Source: Mesotaenium endlicherianum
Lineage: Eukaryota > Streptophyta > Zygnematophyceae > Zygnematales > Mesotaeniaceae
Direction: 5' to 3'
Assembly (NCBI GenBank): GCA_009602735.1
Contig: WELA01005813.1
Coordinates: 155,828 to 218,216 of the forward strand
DNA: 62,389 bases
The translations under genes and the position numbers were made by a program. The notes below the pieces were generated by a model that did no database searches, was not told the origin of the DNA, and was given only the letters and a program-made list of their open reading frames with translations. Below, one piece after another: positions 11,589 to 22,200 of the stretch (position 1 is its first letter; the number at the start of each line of letters is the position of its first letter).

Positions 11589-12091
11589 TGTAGTGATTTG
11601 AGTTATTATATATTAGTTTGCATATATTTTAATGTTTTCAAATATATTTGGAGTAGTATTGTGTGGAGTCAAGTGTGAATAGGTACTCTAGTAACTTGGT
11701 TCATGTCCTTTGAACCTTCCAAGGCATTTTCGAAGTTAGAGGAAAGACCTAGAAGAACTCCATGTGGCAAAAGTCAGATGTGCCATTTTTAGGTCAAAAG
11801 GACATGTGTACATTATTCTAGAAAGAGGTGGCAAGTTTTGGGATGTGTTGGGTGCCAACACATCAACATACACCTTCCTAGAAATTACTTATGTAGCAAG
11901 TATATAAACAAGAGCTAGAACATAGAAAGACATTCGAGAATCACTCTTGTACTTGCCAAAATCCAGAAATATATTAACTTTCAAGAAGCCATCTCTCTTT
12001 CAAGAAGCTACCACTTGTGTTCAAAGATCCTTGTCTTGAATAGATAAAGTATTCTGTTTTACTAAGTACCTTATCTATCTGTTTCACTACA
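11589..12091 (+). repeat. 3' LTR
   Basis: 503 bp, starting TGTAGTGATTTG and ending CACTACA. By eye it differs from the 5' LTR at about four positions, two of them in the AT-rich start. Confidence 0.97.
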
Positions 12092-12639
12092 AGAGACCAA
12101 AGTTTGTCAACAAAACTTTGAACCTCCTCATGTGGTACCTATATTTTGGCATCTTAACTTGTTCATATGTTACACGTGCAAGCTTCAAATTGCACACATT
12201 TTGGTAGCTATGATGTGTCACATAGTAAAAAGGCACACAGACAATCAGATGTCAAATCCATGCAGTTTCAAGTACTATGATATACTGTCAAAATGATGAC
12301 TTAAACTGTTCAATGTCCACGAATTTTAGAGCTACCTTATCATGGGAAAAGTACGATACACTTCTTGTATGAACCTCGGTCTTTTTATATGTATACCTAA
12401 CACAATGATGCACCCTTATGTACCTTTATTTTTTGAAGAATTATTTTATTTTCTATAATCCAAAAAACAAAATAAAGCGGGAAAATTTGGGCATGTCCAA
12501 AAACCTGAATTATTGACCACCTATCTAACTCTAAAACTGCAGTTTGGTGAGGTCTTTTGAAGATGGATGCTTTAGAGTAAAGTTCCCTCTCTCCACCTGC
12601 AATCACACCAAAAAAACCAAGGCTCATCAGCAACCTGTG
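12092..12639. other. AT-rich spacer
   Basis: Continuation of the DNA interrupted by the retrotransposon. It starts with the AGAGA target duplicate. I see no gene in it. Confidence 0.5.
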
Positions 12640-14760
12640 TCATTGAGAACACGAGCACCAGAGGCAGATGCATATCTGTCAAACCTAAGCCAACCCTAGC
12701 TGAAGCTACCCCACCAGTTCCTAGGAAAAAGGATAAGCTGAGAGTTAAGACAGTAAGATTGGATAAGGCTAATGCTGAGATAGCTAAATTGAAAGAAAAA
12801 AACAGCTCCCAGCATGTGTTACTCACATAAATGACAAGAGGTCACATTGCACATAATAGATTGCTTGACAAGCAGATTGGTGGGCTAAAGAGAAGGATAG
12901 AATACCTTGAGAAAAGAAGGCACCAACACCAACCAGACCAGCCACCAAGCGTCCTCGTGTAGTTTGGTGATAACAAAAATACAGTGCAAAGGACTGCAAG
13001 TGATATCAGTAAGTTATTGAAGAATAGGATTCAGGGAGAAGAAGCGTTAACAAACACAGCAGCAGCGTTGGGAAACATGTTCAACAGGCCAGAAAACAAA
13101 GAGCTCTTAGACCTACTTGCTCTGGAGTTAGACTTGAAGTACACCATAGAGGCAGCCACGCTCAAGCAGGTCCAGGACCATTGGGACGACAAATTAGGAC
13201 TGGCACTACGTTACAGGTTAGGCCCTTCTAATGAGAACTACCAACTAGTCCTCAACCTGCTTTCTAAGAAGTATTGCAGAAGGACAGCCACATGGGAGCC
13301 AGTTCTAATTTCTGGAGACTTGGGACTCCCCATGCCCAAGTTATCATCTAAGAGGGCTGTCCATGACTTGAGTCAGAAAGTGTACTCTAAAGTTGACCTC
13401 AGGCAAGAAACAAATGGAGATAGAATAACAATATCTTTAGCAGAGACACTCAGGCTTCACATTGCAGGATTAAATCTGCCCCCATGACGTGTAGTGAGAG
13501 TTCAAGTCATTGGTGATGCAGCTCTGCACCACATGGGTGTGAACCAGACCACCATTGCTTGCAAGGTCATCACGAAGAATCACCAGGCCCTTGCTAACTC
13601 CCCTTTCAACACAAGCACCATCCTAGTGTTTGAGGGCGACGACAATTATGTGAGCATCAAGTTGCACGCAGACAGGCTATTACAGGAAATGGAGGAGTTA
13701 CGAAAGGGTGGAGTGCAGGTTGCAGGACACACAAGTATGTTGTCAAATTTTACCAAGGAGGAGATTACAAGTTTAGCAACAGGCTGTTTGGATTATGTGG
13801 GGCAAATGCAACTTACCCGTGCTTGTGGTGTCTCATGCCCTTCAATGAGATCAAGGCAGAGGGCACTCAGGCAGCGCCTCGCACCTTGAAAGGATGAAGG
13901 ATGCAACCCGCTGTCCCGACACAGTTCCATTTAAGTGTGCCTGTTGCAAGAAAAAGTATGCAGACGTTGACGCGTTAGCTGCAGATACTCTGAAGATGAC
14001 TCAAGGGAAGGAGCATAAAGAGAGCACCAAAGCATGGTTGGAATATCAGGTGCTCCATCATAGTCGGAGGCACAACAAGGCACCCATATTAAACATGGAT
14101 CCTAAGGACTATGTCGTATGCGTTTTGCACGTGCTGCTTAGAATATCAGCGACGTTATACGAGAGGACAATACATACTCATTTGAGAGCGGGAGAGGATA
14201 ATGAAGATGCATTTTACAAGAAGTTGGTAGAAGAGATTGGAGCAAGGATTCCTAGAGCTGCAGTGAAGCTGTTGAAGAAATCAGAGAAGAGAAGTAAGGA
14301 TGCCAAGCCTACCTTCATCGAGCCGGAGTGTCGTCTCCTCATAAAGAAGGCGGAGCCCCTTTTGGACCACGTCTTTGTTGCAAGTGATGACCCCTGTAGA
14401 GGCGCGTAAACAAAAGGCTAAGGCACTTGCCGCATGGAAGTGCTTTGAGCAAGTGATGGAGGCAGTAGAGAAGCCCATTCCAATTACAGACCTGTACAGC
14501 AAGCGTGAAGAAAAAGTAGCAACAGTGCAAGAGCTAGCTAATGAGTGTGAAAGCATTTGTGTATGCATCTAGCGCTGAGCACTTGACAACATACATGCAC
14601 GTTCTAAAATGCCACATTCCTGACATGATCAGGAGGCATGGAAATCTAAGCCAGTTCAATGGTGAAGGTATTGAGGCACTTCACTACTAGAGGAAGGGAG
14701 CCAACACAAACAAGCGCAAATGTGGAACTGACAAGCTAGGAAGGGTCATGAGTAGCGGCA
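12640..14760 (+). pseudogene. decayed DNA-transposon gene of the NYPCxWC type
   Basis: Successive pieces of one protein lie in several frames. About 12720-12960 encodes a Lys-rich coiled coil with stops. Frame 12984-13487 contains LNLLSKKYCRRTATWEPVLISG-like sequence. Frame 13494 onward contains GDAALHHMG and STILVFEGDDNYVSI. A shift near 13760 leads to LFGLCGANATYPCLWC. Frame 13894-14409 holds DPKDYVVCVLHVLLRIS. After another shift, 14375-14572, and a last one to EHLTTYMHVLKCHIPDMI (about 14575) and GNLSQFNGEGIEALHY. The order fits a repetitive protein family with an N-Y-P-C-x-W-C motif that I recall from animals and algae and take to be transposase-related. At least four frame breaks or stops make it nonfunctional. 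The superfamily is not certain. Confidence 0.6.
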
Positions 14761-15143
14761 GGCTGAACCAGAGCACAGGACAGGAGGTTGTTTGACGCGC
14801 TGTAGATGACCTAGTGCCGCACCCTCTGTCTAGATTACTTAGACAAAGAAAGCAACAGACACAGATAATGGACACAATTGCAAAATAGACCATGAAGCAT
14901 GCATATCTGCTTGCATGCACATATTTGCTTGCTTATAAGAAACATATAGATTTATTTAGACATGCACAGGTAGTACACAATAAGAGACCATCGTAAGCCA
15001 CATCGATATTGAGCAAGAGTCAGCTTACTTTATAATTTGATGGTGCCGCTCTCTTGCCGTATACGAGAGCTCTTACTTGTGCCATACGTTGGCGTCCTTG
15101 TATGTTGGCTAGTTGAGAGTGTGTTTTAGGAGGTGCTGTAATC
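14761..15143. other. spacer
   Basis: No supported feature on the plus strand. On the minus strand 15020-15229 an open frame (LKRQEKQADWDRITAPPKTH) could be an alternative 3' end or extra exon of the neighbouring minus-strand gene. Confidence 0.35.
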
Positions 15144-16757
15144 CTATCCCAATCTGCTTGTTTCTCCTGTCGTTTTAGATGCCAATTCTTGAGCAAATGC
15201 TGCAGCCCTTTGTGCCTTCTCTGCAGCAAGTGTACTTCTTAGTGAGGCCTCTTTTCTCTTCCTCCCTTTTCTCAATCCTGCCTCTCTCACTTCTCTAGTG
15301 TGCCTCTCTTCCTCTTCTATGTCCCTTGCAATTTCAAATTTAGCAGTACAACTTGCAGCTGTAATAGCTTCTTCTACATGCACGCCTTCAATTCGGACCC
15401 TAGCAGGCATGTCTCCAACTGTGTTAAGTACTTCTTTTCTACGTTCTATGATGAGATGCTCCCCACTTCTTCCAGTTAAAACAGTGGTCTGGACCAATGA
15501 TAAAACCCCTTTGTCTATTGAAGACAGAAAATAAAAATGTGATGCTAGATATATTCTCTGTATTGATATTGAACCTCCAATACATGTAAAGAGGTGGAAT
15601 GACAACTACAAGTTCACCCGAATGAGGCAAAATCTTACAAAGCACCCTCGTCCAGACACATTCCTAACCTGCTCAAAGGAGAAAAACTTCTCCATCTCTT
15701 GTAACTCCCAACATACCCTCTTAATTCTAGTAGTCAGAGAAGGTTCACCTGTTGAAAGGGGCAAAGTGCCCTAGTTGTAGTGACTCACGAGGAAAGGAAC
15801 TAGTTGCCATCATACTAGAGAGTGCAGCGGCATATTACTAACAAAGCTTAGGAAAAATACTCAACATTTTGAGTAGCAAGAAACTGCTCACAAATGATGT
15901 AGGATGAAAGGCCTTGTCATTACAAACCCGTAGAAATTCACAGAAGTGAAAACTGCTAAGAAACAAAGAAGTTATGCCTATTTATAATTTTCTGCCTAAG
16001 TGCTCCTCCCTAGGAGGAAGCTACGGATTTTCCTAAGTGTTCGTCAAATCGTCCCTTCCAGAACATTCGTGAGTAAGCCAGATCAGTCTAATCTGACGTG
16101 TCGGGCCGAATTGACGTCCACATACATGCATCGACATTACTAGAATATTCTATCTTAGACGCGCTAGGCTAAACCGAAACTTCTAGGTAAATCGACCTAG
16201 TCGGCACTCCGCGTCAGCCGAACTTACGTGAAGGTTCGAGTTCATTCTAACGGGCCAGATCGCTCGACGCTGTCGGTCAATCCGACGGTCGCGCTCACCG
16301 CGAATTATGGACAGTCGTCAACCGACCTCAAAACTAATTAAACTTCGGAAATCCGTAACTGTCTCAATACTTGACCAAATTCGATGAACTTTATATCAAA
16401 ATGACCACAAAAATGCACTCTACACTACTATACAATCAAAACATACTTTCATGAAACTCAAAAATGCACTTTATAAACCTATGACCTTACACCTGTAGTT
16501 ATGTTATGTGCTATCTCTTTCCCCATTCTCCCAAATAAGGAGTGAAATATACTTTGAGGAACATTTGTCTCACGAATGCACACATTTGATTGTAGAGTAG
16601 CGTCTAGTCTCTTATACAACCGCCTACATAAATTTATCATCCATATGCCTGGGTCTACCTCCACACACATGGAGAAGTCATGATTGCAATTATGACACAC
16701 CTGGTCATTAAGACCCCTTCTTGCGCCACAGTTGCTGCAGAAATAAGGAACCACCAT
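15144..16757 (-). CDS. hypothetical protein with N-terminal zinc ribbon and charged helical tail
   Basis: I do not recognise this gene. Three exons join in phase on the minus strand: 16493-16757 (ATG), 15669-15748 and 15144-15488 (stop TAG), giving 229 residues. The start MVVPYFCSNCGARRG, followed by DQVCHNCNHDF, forms a CX2C-X11-CX2C zinc ribbon. Exon 2 encodes RVCWELQEMEKFFSFEQ. Exon 3 encodes TTVLTGRSGEHLI and then a long Glu/Arg/Lys-rich helix (EIARDIEEEERHTREVREAG) and an Ala-rich end. Splice signals are CAG|GTGTAAG and CAG|GTTAGG. It lies next to a decayed transposon, so it may be a transposon passenger or another repetitive family member. Phase agreement across two introns is the main support; the acceptor of exon 3 is the weakest choice. 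Confidence 0.45.
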
Positions 16758-18343
16758 GGTTGCTCCTGCACACACACCAAAGAGGACCTCAAAGTAGCAA
16801 CTTATTTTAAACCCTAACGCCGCCGCTAACCCCTGTGCAAGATCTAAGATTGTGTATGCAAACTGTGAACTAAAACACAGCTTTACTGAATTTTTGTGGT
16901 AAGCTTCACTGACCTGTACATTGCAGAAGAGAAGTGGCTTGAGCAGAGCCTGACTGTTCTCATCGTATACCCCCCAGCACTATACACAAAAATACGAACT
17001 CCATAGTTCATTATTCTCTTTTCATGCGGTCAAAGTATTCTAAACGCACGCAGTAAGTTGAGAAAACAGTCACAATGAAAGATGGTGGACTATTGCGCGA
17101 CTTTATGGGGAAGAGAAACTACTGAATTCGCCATGGCGGCCAAATCTGTACCCCTACTCTCTTAAATCAGCAATATTCAGAGCCCAATAACTATGTCCTT
17201 ACTGAACTACAAAATAAGATGTAAATGTCTATGTGAACGCAAACGCGAGAAGAACAGGAGAAAATTACTAGAATACTCGTTACTTTAAAAATCTACAAAC
17301 TAGTAACGAATAAAAGACATGCGACTTCTTAACTTATTTCTTTCTCCTTCGTCACGCGATTCAAATCGCTTTTTGTATTGATTTGTACAATTCAGCCCAA
17401 AAACTGGTGTCCCCATTTTGACCTAGTCGGGGTTTATGTGAATAAACCGCTCAAAGACCAAACACATGTGTTGAGCCCCATCCATAGCCTTGTACGTGTT
17501 TGAGACTCTCTATGCCCCAGCAGTTGGGCAAGCAAAAGGATGATAGCAAGCTAGTCCTAAAAGAACCTAGATTGATGCGCAACACAAATAATTTTATCAA
17601 TCAAGGACTGTGCTTCATGCTCAAATACAAAGAGTAATGGGCACTACATCTCATGCAATGTACAATACACACGCTGCTTCAATAGCATCACGTTGTCCCT
17701 AAACAACGCATTGACTACTTTAAGTAAGTAGGCGGGTGCACCATCGCTGTACTCATGTCCATCTAAAGACGAAGGCCAGTTACCATAACTTATGACCAAC
17801 AACAGCATCACATCTTAACAGCTGGATGAGCTAAGCAACAATCCTCCATCTCAATTTTGAACTATACGGCGAGATCTGTGAGAACCCACTTCAGTTCCTG
17901 CACTTCACTGACTGCTAGCTTGATTGTACGACGTACAGGCATTGGCATTGACAATCCCTTCCCCGATGCCAGTTGCGACCAACTTCATCCCTTTCATAAA
18001 TCACCTCCACACCTGTCACTGCCTCCACTCCACGCGAGCAAAGAAAGCTCCAGGGAACTTTGTATGGGCACTCCTCCAAGCACCTGCTGAAGTACCATTG
18101 AATATACTTATCACTCCCAGAAAATAGTTCACCAGATATTAACCCAATATGACAGTCGATGAACTGAGAGAACTGTGGCGACAACACTCACAGGTCCTGC
18201 AAGCCCCAGTCAAAGTTGCGCACATGCGCGCCAGCACGGCACGCATGTAAGCCTCAAGTGTGCCGAGTGTCATGCACATTGCACCCCGCCCCGCTCCCGC
18301 TCCACTCCCGTTTTTGCGCCCATCTGCCCGCCCGCCGCATCAC
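16758..18343. other. intergenic and presumed 3' UTR
   Basis: AT-rich DNA with short open frames only. The last few hundred bases before 18344 may be the 3' UTR of the minus-strand amidotransferase gene. Nothing else is supported. Confidence 0.45.
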
Positions 18344-19190
18344 TCACTCCCACACGGTGGGTGACGTGGGCGCGCCGCGGTCCACGAGGATCTGCGCCGC
18401 CATGTCCGCCATGCTGGCGTACAGGTGGCGCATCTCCTCGAGCTCCGGCGTGGACATGCCCTCCAGCGTGCGCCGCGCCGCGCGCTGCTGCTTGTCGCGC
18501 TTGGCCATACGCTCCAGCGCGCGCCCCGAGTTGCGCACGGTGGCGCCCATCTGGCTCAGCCGCCGCACCTGCGAGTCGCTCAGCACCGTGTTCTCCTGCG
18601 CCCCCCTCCCGCCCCCGGCCCCGCCGCGCGCGCGTCACAATAAAGAGAGGAGCGTGTCGTAGTTCAGGCGGCAAGGGGCTGCGCTCTCCTCATGTGACAT
18701 CTAAAAAGAACTGTACGAGGGAAGGCTGGCGCCTCCTGCTCTCGTGGAGGATGGGCCAGTGATTGCCGAGCACGGAAAACGCGTATTGCCCTCGTTTCTT
18801 CCTCCCATTGTCTCCTCCTCCTCCCGTCTCCCTCAGGCCAGAGCACTGCCTGCTATTCTTTACTCCTGCTTCTAGGTGCTGCAAGCAACACGTGAAGACA
18901 GAGGTAGGAGCAACTCCTCGTGCGCGTGTGTGTGCATTTGTACCTGATGCAGGACGAGAACCGGACACGCCCTTGACCAAGTGCCCACAATTCACAAGCC
19001 GACATCGTTCAAGTGACGGGCCCACGTGCACCTATTCATGCGCCAGGTGTCCAACATGCAGCCCACCGCCAGCGGCAGCCGAGTTGCACTACCAGCAGCA
19101 CCAGCAGCCAACAAAAGAAAAGGAACGTAACACACGGGGGCTATGGGGTCGCATTCAAACACGTACACGCACACACAGGTGCGGCAAACA

Positions 19191-19253
<63 letters not shown>

Positions 19254-22200
19254 GGGGGCACACGCACGCGCACACACCTGGAGGAACATGGCGCCGACGT
19301 CGAGCTCGCGCTGCGACTTGCTGCGCGTGAGGCTGAGGATCTTGAGCGCGGCCTCGCCCGCGCGCACCGACGGGTCGCGGCTGCCGCTGCCGCTGCCGCT
19401 GCTGCGCCGCTCCAGCTGCTTCAGCTGCGCCTCCTCGTCGTACACGGCCCTCGCCAGGCTGAAGCTGCGCACGATGCTCTTCATCATCTTGTCCATGGCT
19501 GCCGCGTCGTGTGCGCCGTTGGCCTGCACAGACAGAGACCCAAGGCCGCCCTCGCCCGTGGGATCTGCCGCCGCCGCGTTCTTCTCCTGCTGTGCTTGCG
19601 GCTGCTGCGACCGCTGCTGTTGCTGTTGCTGCTGCTGCGCGTCATGCTGCTCCGTACAGCTGGCGCTCTGGGGGAGGCTGCCAATGCTGGCGCTCTGCGC
19701 CGATGCCGCCTGCAGCTTCCTCTGGTATCCCACCACTGCCCGCGCAAACTCCTGAGAGCACCACGGAGAGGAGAGAAGAGGTGGAGAAGGGGGAGAGTAG
19801 ACGTCAATCAGGTGCATGCACACACACACGCGTGCGCGTGGGGCCAGCGGCGCTCCTGCTACCTGCCAGAGCCAGCGCCAGAGCTCCGGCTGCAGCTGCT
19901 GCTTGGGCCATGGGGCGCTCGGAATGACGATGTGCGTGTCGCTGGTCACGACAGGGCTCTGTGCCCCTCCTGCTGGAGTCTCTGTGGCATCGGTGCCAAA
20001 GGAGGGAGACAAAGAGGGCCACAAAATTCACGTGGGGGTTCCAGACAAAGGTGAGTCCCTGCCTGCCCTTTGGCCCTTCTGCCCACCCTTGCCAGCTGTG
20101 TTTATGGCTCTGATTTCCACAAATCTGCCAGATTCAGGCTTAGGGGCAGGACAGAACTAGAAGCTACTATGGGGCTAGGCCGAAAGCTAGGACCCAAGGA
20201 AGGGGCTAGCTAGGGCTAGGCGTAAAGTTAGAGTGCCTCTCCAAGGCTGGGGTTTGAAAACCTTGGCAGAACAGCAAGGCGGGGTGCTTTGGCAGTGCAG
20301 GAGGCACATGAAGAGGCCTGCCTGATAGGCGCGCGGGCACTCGGGGTAGTCGAACTCGAGCTCGTGCGCCGAGCTGTCGTTGCTGCTGCTGGGCGCGTGC
20401 TCGTGGCGCATGCGCTCGGGGTGGAACTGCAGCCCCACGATGAACTTGCCGGCCGCGGGGTCGTACGAGTCGGGGTCGTAGAAGGCCTCCACGAGGCCAT
20501 CTGGCGCGTGTGCCATGGCCTGGAAGCGCGCGGCCAGCCTCTTCGTCCCCTGCTCTTCCTCGTGCGTGCCCGCAGATGCACAGGACACGCAGCGCGCGCA
20601 CATCCCCAGGCAAAAACGCGCCGGACAACACACGCACGCGGATCAGGACGTATGCACAGGCGCGAGCGCACGAAGGTGCACGTACACACATGCATGTGCA
20701 CACACCGCGCCCGCACAAGCACCCACGCATGCACACGCGCGCACAGACACACAGGGGGACACCCAACAGCACACTCACAGTTGCCCCAAGCCCTGATGAG
20801 CACGGGCACGGGCACGGGCACGGGCACCCCTACCCATGATAACCTCAGAGGAGGAGCACTCACAATTGCACGCACGCACGCACGCACGCACGCCACACGT
20901 GTGACAAGCACAGGAGGCACACCTGGCAGCGTGCATCCCAGACAAGCGCGCCACTCCTCCGCACGCACGCGCACGCGTGCACATGCACGCGCGTGGGAGA
21001 GCCGAGATCAGACGAGAACAACACCACTGCATGCACAGCTCAGGCACGCGTAGAAGCAGGGGCTTGCAGGGATGCAGGTCGCCCCCTTCCACGTGCTTCT
21101 AACGCTAAAGACGGGGAGCTACGGCGGGAAATATCACTGATCAGCTTGAGCATCGTCGTCATCATCATCATCAGCAGCAGCATGAAAATGTTATCATCAT
21201 CACGACAGCCATCTACTGTAAGAGGCGGAACCACGACGGGCCGGTTGACGCGCTATCATGAGGCCACCAGCCACCTCAGGCGCCTGGCCCCAGCAGCTGC
21301 CAGAACAGGTGTCACTTATAGCCGGAGTGTGCAGCGACAAGACGAGCGAGAAGGGGCCAATGCAACGCATGCTGTCTCCACTCAGAATGCCGACCCAAGC
21401 ACTTGGCCAGATCGAATCCACCCCTCCAGCAAGTAATCCCCATGTCCCTGCGCCCGGTTGCACACTCCAACCCCCCTCCTTGTCCTTGCTTCTGCCTCTC
21501 ATTGTGCATCTCCTCTTTCTCAGAGCACGCCGTGCTCTTCCAGGCATGCTCTGTTTCCAGTCACTGCTTTCTGTATTCAAGGTCCTCCCTTGAAAGCCAT
21601 GCAGGAAACCGACGGAAACTGCCCGGTTCAGAGACCCGCAGGGGGAGGAGGCAGGTGGGACCTGGTGGTGGTAGCTGTTGACGATGAGCTCCTCTCCGCC
21701 GCCCTTCTCGTCCAGCGACTTTCTGAACCAGTCAGCCAGCGGCGTGTCCGGCACCACCTTGATGGGATGCCTGTGCCCATCTGCGCGCGCGCGCCCATGC
21801 ACACGCGCACGCCAACGTACACACACAGGCACATGCGCCGTCTCCAGCAAATACGATAAAGTGGTTCACCAGGAAGTCTCATCATGGGGTGTTTTTGAGA
21901 GGGGGTGGCAAAGGGGGCGGCTTTGGCAGAAGGAGGGAGTGGGAAGGAGAGGGAGAGGGGGGCTTGAAGAGAGGGGGGGGAGAGCGCATTTTGTTGAGAC
22001 AGATCCCCGCAGACACACTCCCATTTTACCCCTCGAGGTCTACGGTAAGTTTACAGCGTCCCACCGCCACGCGTGAAGCAAGCAAGCATGTTCCCAGGGG
22101 GGGAAGGGCCTCCTAGGACCGTTCCTCTTAAACAACAGAGCCTTCATCAGAGCAAACACGAGCATGCTGGAAGGACAGATGGGAGCAGAACAGAACGTAC

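Larger units (their letters stand above)
5412..12091 (+). mobile_element. full-length Ty3/gypsy LTR retrotransposon (chromovirus)
   Basis: A 6,680-bp element with two 503-bp LTRs (5412-5914 and 11589-12091) that begin TG and end CA. It is flanked by a perfect 5-bp target duplication AGAGA (5407-5411 and 12092-12096). A primer-binding site follows the 5' LTR and a G-rich polypurine tract precedes the 3' LTR. Gag and Pol lie in different frames joined by a -1 slippery site. Domain order is protease, reverse transcriptase, RNase H, integrase, chromodomain, which is the chromovirus order. By eye the LTRs differ at about four sites, so insertion is recent. Both reading frames look intact, so it may be autonomous. 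A solo LTR of the same family lies at 27465-27968. Confidence 0.97.

Noticed and set aside
16225..16250. tRNA B-box-like GGTTCGAGTTC
   Set aside because: No A box, anticodon arm or closing acceptor stem can be drawn around it.
19143..20054. 303-codon plus-strand open frame over the amidotransferase gene
   Set aside because: Shadow of a GC-rich minus-strand exon and of CT/CA repeats; the minus-strand reading is conserved.
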